Shown here: positions 24,025 through 32,111 of the stretch, piece after piece
Layout of the letters: every line of letters starts with the position of its first letter
How positions within the stretch are numbered: position 1 is the stretch's first letter
IMG/VR virus record: IMGVR_UViG_3300009082_000030
Span: 1-46,576 of that record
DNA length: 46,576 nt
Direction: 5' to 3' (one strand)
DNA from: a virus
Notes under the pieces: generated by a model
Told to the model about the DNA's origin: nothing
Seen by the model: only the letters and a program-made list of their open reading frames with translations
Databases searched by the model: none
Made by a program: the position numbers and the translations under genes

Positions 24025-25431
24025 TTATACCTTTTTAATATAATCATTAATTTTATTTATATCATTAATATCTATATTATTATTTAATATCCAATCAATA
24101 GTTTTATTAATGGTTTTTCCAACTTCTGGCCCAGGTTTTAAATTCTTTAATTTCATTACCAATTCTCCATTTACAATCTTTTTAAGGTTGTTTGAAAAAT
24201 CGGTATTAGCATATTTTAATGTTACTTCTTCGATTTTTTTAGTTATTTTATCCCATTCTTGTTTTGAAAATAAATCGCCTCGGGCTTTTTGGTCAGCCAA
24301 TGCAACATTATATAATACATTCCAATGTTTATTTTTAATTAAACTAAATATTTTAGCATTACTCATATTCAAAAAATCATGAAGCTTCATATGGTTTTCA
24401 CAAGCAAAAATTAAAGCATCTTTTGTTTCGTTATCCATTTTTAATCTTGAAGCGATTTCTTCAATTAAAGATATACCGGCTTGAGCATGACCAAGATATT
24501 TAGCTCTTCCATCAACATAAGTTTTAGTTGTTAACTTACCAATATCATGTAATAATATTGCCAAATTAACAATTGGGGTAGCTATATCATTTGCTCGTAT
24601 TGCTGAGATAACATGGTCATATACATTAGGACCTTCAGGATGAACGTCTAAAGAATGTTCCATATCTTTAAGATTTACAATTTCAGGTAATATATATTTT
24701 AATAAATTAGCTTCATAGAGTATTTCAATATATTGCGCGAACTTATCTCCAGATTGTTCTGCTGCTTTTAATATTTCTTGTAAAATTCTTTCTGAAGATA
24801 CATTAGTAATATTGTTTGCTAATTTTTTTACGGCTTCTATTGAGTCTTTATCTATGGTATAATTTAATCTTGATGCAAAACGTGCCATTCTCATCATACG
24901 TAAATAATCTTCTTTGAATCTTTGTTCTGGGTCACCTACTGTTTTTAATACTTTATTTTGAATTGCATTCATACCATCAAAATAATCTATAACATTACCA
25001 TTACTATCTATAGCCATAGCATTAATTGTAAAATCACGACGAGCAGCATCATCTTCAAATGACATAACAATTTCTACACTTTCTGGATGTCTACCATCGG
25101 AATATGTTCCATCTCGTCTAAAATTGGCAATTTCATAAGTAAACCCTTTATAAGTTATTACAACTATACCAAAATCTTTATTTTTGCCAATGTCATGACT
25201 TTCAAATAATTCTTCTATTTTTTTGATAGGAACATTAGTTGCTATATCAATGTCATCTGGTTCTTTATTACCAATAACTATATCCCTAACAGCACCACCG
25301 ACAATATAAGCGTCTCCATATTTTTCTAATTTTTTTAGTATTTCAACGCCTATTTTTAGCATAGGAATACGATTAACATATGTATTCCATTCTGCAAATG
25401 AAGTTATATCTTCTAGATAATTTTTGAACAT
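24025..25431 (-). CDS. cca: Tagged CCA-adding enzyme / poly(A) polymerase family nucleotidyltransferase with HD domain
   Basis: 468 residues. Tag MFKNYLEDITS. The nucleotidyltransferase core follows: YIVGGAVRDIVIG, PDDIDIAT (the catalytic D-x-D), then FEDDAARRDFTINAMAID, DYFDGMNAI and DYLRMMRMARFASRL, the class II tRNA nucleotidyltransferase order. A C-terminal HD domain has ILLHDIGKL and ENHMKLHD, as in bacterial CCA enzymes with 2',3'-phosphatase/phosphodiesterase activity. It adds or repairs the 3' CCA of tRNA. A tag on such an enzyme is unexpected. Injected, it could restore host tRNAs damaged by defence nucleases (inference). It overlaps the SpeD-like gene upstream by one base. Confidence 0.85.
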   Translation of the reverse strand: MFKNYLEDITSFAEWNTYVNRIPMLKIGVEILKKLEKYGDAYIVGGAVRDIVIGNKEPDDIDIATNVPIKKIEELFESHDIGKNKDFGIVVITYKGFTYEIANFRRDGTYSDGRHPESVEIVMSFEDDAARRDFTINAMAIDSNGNVIDYFDGMNAIQNKVLKTVGDPEQRFKEDYLRMMRMARFASRLNYTIDKDSIEAVKKLANNITNVSSERILQEILKAAEQSGDKFAQYIEILYEANLLKYILPEIVNLKDMEHSLDVHPEGPNVYDHVISAIRANDIATPIVNLAILLHDIGKLTTKTYVDGRAKYLGHAQAGISLIEEIASRLKMDNETKDALIFACENHMKLHDFLNMSNAKIFSLIKNKHWNVLYNVALADQKARGDLFSKQEWDKITKKIEEVTLKYANTDFSNNLKKIVNGELVMKLKNLKPGPEVGKTINKTIDWILNNNIDINDINKINDYIKKV

Positions 25432-25796
25432 TATGCCTGGCGTTTTAGAAATTCGTGGTTTACGGTTTTTGCATCAAAGAAATCTATTGAAAATATTAAT
25501 GCATCTGAAATATCGTACTCTTTGCAACTAAAAATATCTAAATAAACATCATTTGATATATTTACAAAATGACCAGAAAGATTTGAAGTTTCTATAAGTT
25601 GGAACATAGAATATCCAGCAACCCTTTCATCTTCCCCAAAATTAACAATAACACATTCACCAAAGCGTTTCATTTGAATTAAATCACATAATTCAATTAC
25701 GAACTCTTCAATTTTTTGTTTATTTCTAATTGTATTAGGATTACATTGGCCAAGATTAATAATTAAATGATAGCCCCAATATTCTTTTTTTTCCAC
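25431..25796 (-). CDS. Divergent S-adenosylmethionine decarboxylase homologue (second SpeD-like protein)
   Basis: 121 residues, YWGYHLIINLGQCNPNTI, then RFGECVIVNFGEDERVAGYS, LIETSNLSGHF, YLDIFSCKEYD. Aligned by its 15-residue H-to-C spacing, it matches the SpeD core, but E-S-H around the pyruvoyl Ser becomes T-S-N (Ser71) and H-T-W-P-E is replaced. The Ser is kept and the flanks differ, so it may form a pyruvoyl group with a changed substrate, or be a partner subunit. Other SpeD homologues are known to have changed substrate to amino acids such as ornithine or arginine. Directly after the canonical copy (no gap). Confidence 0.65.
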   Translation of the reverse strand: MEKKEYWGYHLIINLGQCNPNTIRNKQKIEEFVIELCDLIQMKRFGECVIVNFGEDERVAGYSMFQLIETSNLSGHFVNISNDVYLDIFSCKEYDISDALIFSIDFFDAKTVNHEFLKRQA

Positions 25797-26207
25797 TTAT
25801 TTATCCTCCAATTCATCATATTCATCATAGTATCGATTTATTTCGTTTGTATTTATTTTTTTAGCATTAAATATTTTTTTTAATTCTTCAACTATATAAT
25901 ATACTTTATTTCTATTATCTGTCAAATAGTTACATACATATATATCAGTATTAACTATTTTTTCTTCCGGCCAGGTATGAATTGTTACATGGCTTTCTTG
26001 TAATATTATTGCGCCGCTATAACCACATTGATTTTCTTTATCTATATTAAATGAATAAAAGGTATCTGCAACCGGTGTTAATGATGATGCTTTAATAATA
26101 GAAAATAATTTTTCTTTTATTAAATTATAATCTTTTAATAAAGATATATCACATTCACAATCATATAAATCTAACGTAATTTGAAATCCGGCTCCAAAAT
26201 TATTCAT
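25797..26207 (-). CDS. speD: S-adenosylmethionine decarboxylase proenzyme
   Basis: 136 residues. The family signature is complete: GYSGAIILQESHVTIHTWPE (self-cleavage before Ser72, which becomes the pyruvoyl cofactor) and DIYVCNYL. The enzyme makes decarboxylated SAM, the aminopropyl donor for spermidine. I see no spermidine synthase (SpeE) in the window. Phage polyamines neutralise packaged DNA, so this may serve condensation or host supply. The acidic end (YYDEYDELEDK) is an unusual extension. Not tagged. Paired with a divergent paralogue downstream. Confidence 0.9.
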   Translation of the reverse strand: MNNFGAGFQITLDLYDCECDISLLKDYNLIKEKLFSIIKASSLTPVADTFYSFNIDKENQCGYSGAIILQESHVTIHTWPEEKIVNTDIYVCNYLTDNRNKVYYIVEELKKIFNAKKINTNEINRYYDEYDELEDK

Positions 26208-26249
26208 TCCATATTACCGCCCTATCAATATTCTTTTATAAGTATATAT

Positions 26250-26669
26250 TTATAATATATTAAAAAACTTTGCTAATTTTTTGTAAATACTTTCATATGA
26301 TGCCATATAAAAATATGTTTTTCCTGATAATGATTTTGCCTTATTATGTATTAATTTTTTTAAACTATATCCATAGTTATATAAACATCTTATCTCTTCT
26401 ATTGAGGCTTCTAATTCTACTTTTAATCTGTATTTTTTTGAGAAAAAATATAAAAGAAAAAACACCAATGGAGAATAAAATCTTTTTGTTTGTTGTTTCA
26501 CATGAACATTCTCATGTACTATAAATGCCTGTTGTTGATCAGACCCATATGATTTATATATATTCTTATTAATATATATCTTATTCAATATAGTTACTCC
26601 AACAGCACCATATCTAAATAGAATAAAATTACTATCTTTATAAATTATTTTTGGTTTTGAAATATTCAT
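26250..26669 (-). CDS. Small HExxH zinc-metalloprotease-like protein
   Basis: 139 residues. QQAFIVHENVHVKQQ carries H-E-x-x-H followed by a Gln pair, and about 30 residues later come LEASIEEIR with Glu candidates for a third zinc ligand. Between them is a hydrophobic stretch (YSPLVFFLLYFFSKKY), probably a membrane contact. The layout fits a minimal gluzincin of the M48/M56 type. Substrate unknown. It overlaps the GIY-YIG-like gene by about 30 bases, so the start may be slightly further in. Confidence 0.55.
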   Translation of the reverse strand: MNISKPKIIYKDSNFILFRYGAVGVTILNKIYINKNIYKSYGSDQQQAFIVHENVHVKQQTKRFYSPLVFFLLYFFSKKYRLKVELEASIEEIRCLYNYGYSLKKLIHNKAKSLSGKTYFYMASYESIYKKLAKFFNIL

Positions 26670-26928
26670 TTATTTTATTAACCATTTCTTGAACTTCATT
26701 ATTAGTTATATCTCCTTCAAACCATTCTTTAGAGTTTAAGCATTTTTTATAATTATATTTTAACAATTCATAATGAACTGCTTTTTCACATTTTTTATCA
26801 ACTATCTTAAATATACCAGAAACTTTTGCGGTTAAATTATGTGTTTTATAAGAACTAAATCTTTTTTTATAATTAGAAGTATATCCAACCTTAAAACGGT
26901 TAGGCTCTTTAATTAAATATAAATGCAT
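26638..26928 (-). CDS. GIY-YIG-like (T5orf172/MUG113-type) protein
   Basis: 96 residues: MHLYLIKEPNRFKVGYTSNY, KKRFSSYKTHNLTA and a KEWFEGD end. The LYLI...FKVGYTS...R...Y order is that of the T5orf172/MUG113 branch of GIY-YIG nucleases; the Arg and the EWF-(E) Glu are in place. Free-standing copies are common in phages and often mobile. The start overlaps the stop of the membrane peptide upstream (TAATG). Confidence 0.65.
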   Translation of the reverse strand: MHLYLIKEPNRFKVGYTSNYKKRFSSYKTHNLTAKVSGIFKIVDKKCEKAVHYELLKYNYKKCLNSKEWFEGDITNNEVQEMVNKINEYFKTKNNL

Positions 26929-27107
26929 TACGAATTTAACATTGTTTCTACATCAGTAAATACAAGCGCCAAAACTACCATAATAAATATTGGGGCCCAA
27001 AATAAATTAATTAAAAGCAATAATAAAAACTCCTTTATAGTTAAATATGGAGTTTTTACCAAAGAATAAACAAAAAACAAAAAACTAATTATTAAATATA
27101 CAATCAT
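26928..27107 (-). CDS. Small two-helix membrane peptide
   Basis: 59 residues, beginning MIVYLIISFLFFVYSLVKTP. Two hydrophobic stretches (about 2-16 and 27-50) are separated by TPYLTIKEF. The first 17 residues align with those of the 22-residue peptide next door (I-x-Y-L...F-L-F-F-(I/V)-Y-S-(M/L)-(I/V)-(K/R)), so they are probably duplicates. Function unknown. Confidence 0.4.
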   Translation of the reverse strand: MIVYLIISFLFFVYSLVKTPYLTIKEFLLLLLINLFWAPIFIMVVLALVFTDVETMLNS

Positions 27108-27117
27108 ATCATTACCA

Positions 27118-27186
27118 TCACCATCTTATCATAGAATAAATAAAAAACAAAAAAACCATTCCTAAGTACGCAATTATATTAAACAT
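27118..27186 (-). CDS. 22-residue membrane peptide
   Basis: MFNIIAYLGMVFLFFIYSMI plus R-W, a single hydrophobic helix. GGAG lies 10 bases before the ATG. It is related to the first half of the adjacent 59-residue peptide, so it may be a duplicated and truncated copy. Small size keeps confidence low. Confidence 0.3.
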   Translation of the reverse strand: MFNIIAYLGMVFLFFIYSMIRW

Positions 27187-27214
27187 TTTAATCAATCTCC
27201 TATTATTATTTTTT

Positions 27215-29668
27215 TTAACCACATTTACTCATACCACAAGACATACAAACAAAACAACCTTCATTAAATCTTAATTCACCGCCACAAGAAGAACATTTTT
27301 CTTTAACAACAGCGTCATCAGGAATATATTTTTTAATAGAACGTAAAATAGATTTTGAAAAATCAACTATGGTTCCTTTAGATTTACTTAATTGTTGTGC
27401 TAAAAATTCCATAGGAACTCCATGCCTTAAACTTGTAGAAATCAATCGGGTTAATGCTTCATGATTTTCATTTTCAAATATCTTTGTTACATCTTTTATA
27501 ATGGTTTCTCCTTCATATTCAAATGAATATATTCCCTTAGTTTGTTTTGTTAAAGTTCCTGTATCTATTTTAGATGGAATATCAACTAATACAACTTTAC
27601 CAGCAAAAACTTCATATGGATGTCCTTTATATAATCCAACAAATACAATCCATTTATCACCCTTAACTGTAATTCTATGCACATGACATGGAATAGATTT
27701 AGGCCTCTTTGGTGCATTACGTTCTATAATATGCCCATTACCATTTAATGGAGCAACAGATAAAACAGATGTCATAGTTCCAGCTCGATATGTTGTAAAA
27801 CCTTTAATATATTTAGTATTATAAGCTTTCAAATATATCTCCTTAAAATCTTCAAAAGATATATTATAAACACAATTAATTGTTTTACTTATACTTGCAT
27901 CAATATATTTAGCAAATATTGCCATAGTATCTATATGTTCATCAATACTTAAATCTTGTGCTGTTTTTGTAAATACTTCAACATTAACATTTTCGGTATC
28001 ATTATTAATTAATGAATAATCAAATATTAATTCTTCTTTTGTCAAGCCTCTATTGCGGTCTATTTTGTAAATTGTATTATTAAATTCTTTTCTTAAAATC
28101 CATTCATCACCTTCCATAACCCATTTCCATTTATCATGATTACAATCATATTTTTGATTATCCCAAGATATATTTGTTGGTAATATTAAACCTTCTGGTA
28201 TGTTTGACTCTATAATTGTTCTTATATATGAAGAATGAAATATTGGTTCTAATCCACCAGAAACACAATTAGCAAAAATACTACTGTTGCCTGTTGGTGC
28301 TATTGTTGTTAAATGTGAATTTCTTATTCCGTTTTTTTTAATTAGGTCTATTGTTTTTTTATTTAGTGCAGTTTTTATAAATAAAGAATTCAAATATAAC
28401 TCTTCATTATAATCCTTAAAACTGCCTTTTTCTTTTGCTAAATTTGCCGAAGCTTCATATAAAGCATTTGTTACTGTACTACATAACATATCTGTAAAAT
28501 CTAAAGCTTCCTTTGAACCATATGCCATCTTTAACATATAAAGCATAGAAGCATAACCCATATATCCTATACCAACTCTTCTTGTTTTAAGTGCTTTTTC
28601 TTTTTGAGCGGGTAATGGATAATTAGTTAAATCAATTATAGCATCTTGAAATCTTACTATATGTGGAATATCTTTTAACAATTGATTAAAATCAAAAGAA
28701 TTATTATTAACATATTGAGTTAAATTAATTGAACCTAAACAACATGAACCATCAATAGGCAAAGGTTCTTCAGCACATGGATTGGCTGCAGATAAATATT
28801 CACAATAATATAAATTATTTAATTTATTTATTCTATCTATAAACAAAACACCAGGTTCATTTCTATTATAAGTAGATGTCATTATCAAATCCCATAATTC
28901 ATTTGCGTTTTTATATTCTTTATATATCGTTACGGGATATGATTTATCTATCCATTTTTTTATATTACCATCCCATTCATCATTATATTTTTCAAATGAA
29001 GTAGATGGGAACATTAATGTCCATGGTTTATTATTTATAACAGCATTTATAAATTCATCTGTAATTAAGACAGACATATTAAATTTTGTTAAATTACCTG
29101 GGTTTTGTTTTGCTGTAATAAATTCTTCTATTCCGGGATGCCAACAACTCATAGAAACAAGCATTGCACCTTTTCTAATTTTATTCTTTCCTTTATTGTC
29201 TTTTTTCTTTAGGTCAGAACCTTTTGTTATAACAGAAGAAGATGTATCCCATAGTTTTAATATTTCTACCGTTCCAGGGCTTTCTACACCAATACCACCT
29301 ATATAAGCGCCGCGGGGTCTTAAAACATCACAACAAAATCCATAACCACCTTCGGACTTTAATATTTTCGCTTGTCTTTTTAATTCATCATAAATGCTAT
29401 CAATACTATCTTGATGAGTACCCTTAAAACCAGATACATAACAGTTCATTAGGGTTGTACCTTTTAGGTTTGTTCCTGCGTTGGATAATATTCTTCCGCC
29501 GGGAATATATTTGAAACTTGATAATATATCATAATATATATCTTTATATTCTTTTTCATTTTTAGAAACAAAATTAGCAACACGACGAAATGTATCTTCT
29601 GGTGTATTATCTGTTTCCCATTTATATGTATTTTCCCAAACTTCTTTAGCTATTTTCTGTTGAAACAT
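27215..29668 (-). CDS. nrdJ: Ribonucleotide reductase, class II (adenosylcobalamin-dependent)
   Basis: 817 residues. Key regions are GGRILSNAGTNLKGTTLMNC (N-terminal cysteine region), SEGGYGFCCDVLRPRGA, NEPGVLFIDRIN, NPCAEEPLPIDGSCCLGSIN (the Asn-x-Cys-x-Glu radical-site loop), APTGNSSIFANCVSGGLEP and ITVKGDKWIVFVGLYKG. The C-terminus has a zinc-ribbon-like double CxxC (CSSCGGELRF, CMSCG). This architecture is NrdJ; no NrdB radical subunit is nearby, as expected. It makes deoxynucleotides for phage replication and needs host-derived B12. Downstream of the guanylate-kinase-like gene. Untagged. Confidence 0.9.
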   Translation of the reverse strand: MFQQKIAKEVWENTYKWETDNTPEDTFRRVANFVSKNEKEYKDIYYDILSSFKYIPGGRILSNAGTNLKGTTLMNCYVSGFKGTHQDSIDSIYDELKRQAKILKSEGGYGFCCDVLRPRGAYIGGIGVESPGTVEILKLWDTSSSVITKGSDLKKKDNKGKNKIRKGAMLVSMSCWHPGIEEFITAKQNPGNLTKFNMSVLITDEFINAVINNKPWTLMFPSTSFEKYNDEWDGNIKKWIDKSYPVTIYKEYKNANELWDLIMTSTYNRNEPGVLFIDRINKLNNLYYCEYLSAANPCAEEPLPIDGSCCLGSINLTQYVNNNSFDFNQLLKDIPHIVRFQDAIIDLTNYPLPAQKEKALKTRRVGIGYMGYASMLYMLKMAYGSKEALDFTDMLCSTVTNALYEASANLAKEKGSFKDYNEELYLNSLFIKTALNKKTIDLIKKNGIRNSHLTTIAPTGNSSIFANCVSGGLEPIFHSSYIRTIIESNIPEGLILPTNISWDNQKYDCNHDKWKWVMEGDEWILRKEFNNTIYKIDRNRGLTKEELIFDYSLINNDTENVNVEVFTKTAQDLSIDEHIDTMAIFAKYIDASISKTINCVYNISFEDFKEIYLKAYNTKYIKGFTTYRAGTMTSVLSVAPLNGNGHIIERNAPKRPKSIPCHVHRITVKGDKWIVFVGLYKGHPYEVFAGKVVLVDIPSKIDTGTLTKQTKGIYSFEYEGETIIKDVTKIFENENHEALTRLISTSLRHGVPMEFLAQQLSKSKGTIVDFSKSILRSIKKYIPDDAVVKEKCSSCGGELRFNEGCFVCMSCGMSKCG

Positions 29669-29676
29669 ATTTCCCT

Positions 29677-30174
29677 CTAATTATCAACATTTAACAAAAC
29701 ATCATAATGTACATCTTCAAAAACTTTTTTATCATGGTATATTCTATCTTTTATTTGTTTTTCAGAATCTCCACGTATCCGCATCCTTTCGGCACAAGTT
29801 CTTTCTGAGGCATGTAAATATACTATTATTAATTCTCTCTTAATTAATCCTTTTTCTTTTGCCTTTAATAAATCGTTAATACCTTTGGGGTCTATTATAT
29901 AGACATGATTATTTTCATCGTTTATATCACTGTAAGTTGTCCAATAAAAATTATTATCAAACTTAGTCCATGCGGCTACAATGTCATTAAAGATTTTATT
30001 ATTAAATAATTGATTCCACACTTCCATTGATACAAATTTATGTTCTATTCCGTCTTTTTCTTTTGTTCTGATTTTTCTGGTCGTATAACTAACTAATGGA
30101 GTTAAACGAAATGTATCTATCAGATAGTTTTTTCCGCTACCACTTTTTCCAACTAACAAAATCAATGGCTTCAT
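29677..30174 (-). CDS. Guanylate-kinase-like nucleotide kinase
   Basis: 165 residues. Walker A VGKSGSGKN at residues about 8-16, SYTTRKIRTKEKDGIEHKF (the T-T-R...R...E-x-D-G-x-x-(Y/H)-x-F-V-S guanylate-kinase segment) and RGDSEKQIKDRIYHD (lid/Arg region). It probably phosphorylates (d)GMP or another nucleoside monophosphate. A short gap separates it from nrdJ, so the two supply dNTPs together. AAGGAAAA precedes the ATG. Confidence 0.7.
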   Translation of the reverse strand: MKPLILLVGKSGSGKNYLIDTFRLTPLVSYTTRKIRTKEKDGIEHKFVSMEVWNQLFNNKIFNDIVAAWTKFDNNFYWTTYSDINDENNHVYIIDPKGINDLLKAKEKGLIKRELIIVYLHASERTCAERMRIRGDSEKQIKDRIYHDKKVFEDVHYDVLLNVDN

Positions 30175-30184
30175 ATTTTTTCCT

Positions 30185-30709
30185 TTATGGTAATATTAAA
30201 ATATTGTTAAGTATTATTCCATTATTTTCACTATATAATATATAATTTGATAATTTTATTTCTCTGGTAGGATTATTATCTTCTGAATCTAATATGCTAT
30301 CATACAAAAATACTTCTTTTACTTCTGCAATACAATAGTCATCTGTAATTTCATCATAACATAAAATTGAATCGTATTCTTGAATATCTTCAAATTTAGA
30401 AACAATATATTTATCTTCGTCTTCATCATATATTAAAAAATTACATGAGTTATTTAAGTCTTGAAATATAAGAGAACCTAATGTTGTTGATAAAATTTTT
30501 ATTATTATCTCATCAAAGTTTTTTATTTCTTTTTTGGGTATCATTTTTGTTTCTAAATTTTCAACAAGAAAATTTATACTATAGTTTGACAAATCAATGT
30601 TAAATTTTTTAACCAGATTCCCTTTGCGGTTTTCATTTTCAAAAACTATATTTTTATTTTCACCTACAGTTTCCGTTCCGTCATTTGTTCTAATCATTAA
30701 AGTTTTCAT
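30185..30709 (-). CDS. Hypothetical protein with acidic C-terminal beta region
   Basis: 174 residues, starting MKTLMIRTNDGTETVGENKN. Mostly beta and acidic, with DSILCYDEITDDYCIAEVKE and YILYSENNGIILNNILILP at the end. The spacing of D-S-I...V-x-x-V and the N-x-I-L-x-N-x-I end vaguely recall Hint-type or phage-protein beta domains, but this is not secure. Function unknown. Lies in the nucleotide-metabolism group. Confidence 0.45.
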   Translation of the reverse strand: MKTLMIRTNDGTETVGENKNIVFENENRKGNLVKKFNIDLSNYSINFLVENLETKMIPKKEIKNFDEIIIKILSTTLGSLIFQDLNNSCNFLIYDEDEDKYIVSKFEDIQEYDSILCYDEITDDYCIAEVKEVFLYDSILDSEDNNPTREIKLSNYILYSENNGIILNNILILP

Positions 30710-30717
30710 AAATTCTC

Positions 30718-31065
30718 CTATAAAACGAAATCATCCTTGAGCTGTTTCTTAAAAAACGAAAATAACTTTTTATTTTTTTTAACTTGATTCCGATACTCAT
30801 ATAATTCTTTTCTTTGTATAATATCATTTGCAAAATCTGCATCTAAATTATTATAATACTTTTCAAAACACTTACTGCTTGCTAAAAAAATCTTAGGTGC
30901 AACATATAAATATTTATAAGTTTCACTTGCAAATGCATTTTTATTATAATTCAAAAATGTTATAAACTTATAATTTATATCTTTTTCTTTACAAAACTTT
31001 TTTACCATTTTATCAAACTTATTATATTGTTTCATATAATAATTATTTAATATCATCTCTTCCAT
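30718..31065 (-). CDS. Hypothetical basic protein
   Basis: 115 residues, rich in Lys, Tyr and Phe (KKNKKLFSFFKKQLKDDFVL at the end). It starts MEEMILNNYYMKQYNKF; the internal Met at residue 11 is a possible alternative start. No domain seen. It is last in the direction of the two-component genes, separated from them by a 53-base gap containing two TATAAATA boxes. Confidence 0.45.
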   Translation of the reverse strand: MEEMILNNYYMKQYNKFDKMVKKFCKEKDINYKFITFLNYNKNAFASETYKYLYVAPKIFLASSKCFEKYYNNLDADFANDIIQRKELYEYRNQVKKNKKLFSFFKKQLKDDFVL

Positions 31066-31118
31066 AGTATTTCCTTTAATTTTTATTTATAATTATATAA
31101 TATTTATAACCCGTTTAT
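31066..31118 (-). promoter_or_regulatory. Candidate promoter region with two TATAAATA boxes
   Basis: The minus strand has TATAAATA at 31084-31091 and 31101-31108 before the 30.7-31.1 kb gene. This sequence equals the T4 late-promoter -10, but A/T content makes chance hits common. Confidence 0.3.
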
Positions 31119-32111
31119 CTATGAAAAATTAAAATTATTATCAATTTTATTAATTATTGGTATTGCAAATTTTACAGCTTCTTCGTTATATAATATGTTT
31201 TTATTACTATCAAGTTCCATTATTACTTCTTCTTTAAGACCTCTTTCTTTATATGGACGTGGCATAAACATTGCTTCGGCAACATCGGCTACAGCAATTA
31301 TTTGTGCTTCTAATAAAATTTCATTACCCTTTAATCCATATGGATAACCACTACCATTTAATCTTTCATGATGTTGTAATACAATATCTGCTATCGGCCA
31401 TGGAAATTTAATATTTTTCAAAATTTCATAACCATTTACTACATGTGAATTTAATATTTCTCTTTCAGCTTTAGATAGTTTTTTTGTAGTTGTTAAAAAT
31501 TCTCCAGGTATTGATATTTTTCCTATATCATGAACATAACCAGCATAATAAATACTTCGACATTGTTCTTTTGGTAAATGCATAAGTTCTGCAATTCTTG
31601 TTGCTAATCTGCTTACATGTTTTTGATGGCCAGCAGTATATGGATCTCTTTGTTCTGTAATATTAGCAATGGCAATAACTATATCATTAAACAAACTATT
31701 TTGATCTTCTATTATTTTTCTCATTTTAGCACTTTCTTGATATTTTTGTAGGGCCAATTGTATTGTTAATATAAAAGTGTTATGATCTAATGGTTTTGTT
31801 AAATATCCATATGGATTTGTTTTAATAATTTTATCTAATGTTGCAACATTTGAATATGCCGTCATAAATACAATTGGTATATCTTTATGTTTTGTAATTT
31901 CATATGCGGCATCAATTCCAGATACATTATCTATCAATCTTATATCCATTAATATTAAATCAATATCATTTGATAATGCACATTGTATAGCATCTTGTCC
32001 TGTGTTACATGGACCTATTATTTTATAATTTAATTTATTTAATATATTTCTTATTTCTAGTTGTGTTACTGCTTCATCTTCAACTAATAATATTTTTATT
32101 TCTTTATTCAT
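31119..32111 (-). CDS. Response regulator with HD-GYP domain (probable c-di-GMP phosphodiesterase)
   Basis: 330 residues. A receiver domain (1-125) has the acid pair E11/D12, phosphoacceptor Asp56 in LILMDIRL, and GYLTKPLD (Lys). A short coiled linker leads to an HD-GYP domain (about 145-310): RDPYTAGHQKHVSRLATRIA, YVHDIGKISIPGE, HVVNGYEIL and HHERLNGSGYP, the diagnostic motif with N in place of the usual D. HD-GYP proteins hydrolyse c-di-GMP, controlling motility and biofilm. It overlaps the histidine kinase gene by 8 bases, so the two are a cognate pair. Untagged. Confidence 0.85.
   Translation of the reverse strand: MNKEIKILLVEDEAVTQLEIRNILNKLNYKIIGPCNTGQDAIQCALSNDIDLILMDIRLIDNVSGIDAAYEITKHKDIPIVFMTAYSNVATLDKIIKTNPYGYLTKPLDHNTFILTIQLALQKYQESAKMRKIIEDQNSLFNDIVIAIANITEQRDPYTAGHQKHVSRLATRIAELMHLPKEQCRSIYYAGYVHDIGKISIPGEFLTTTKKLSKAEREILNSHVVNGYEILKNIKFPWPIADIVLQHHERLNGSGYPYGLKGNEILLEAQIIAVADVAEAMFMPRPYKERGLKEEVIMELDSNKNILYNEEAVKFAIPIINKIDNNFNFS

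Noticed and set aside
30185-30709. Hint/intein-like domain in the 174-residue protein
   Set aside because: No catalytic Cys/Ser at a domain start and no His-Asn end. The likeness is only in spacing.
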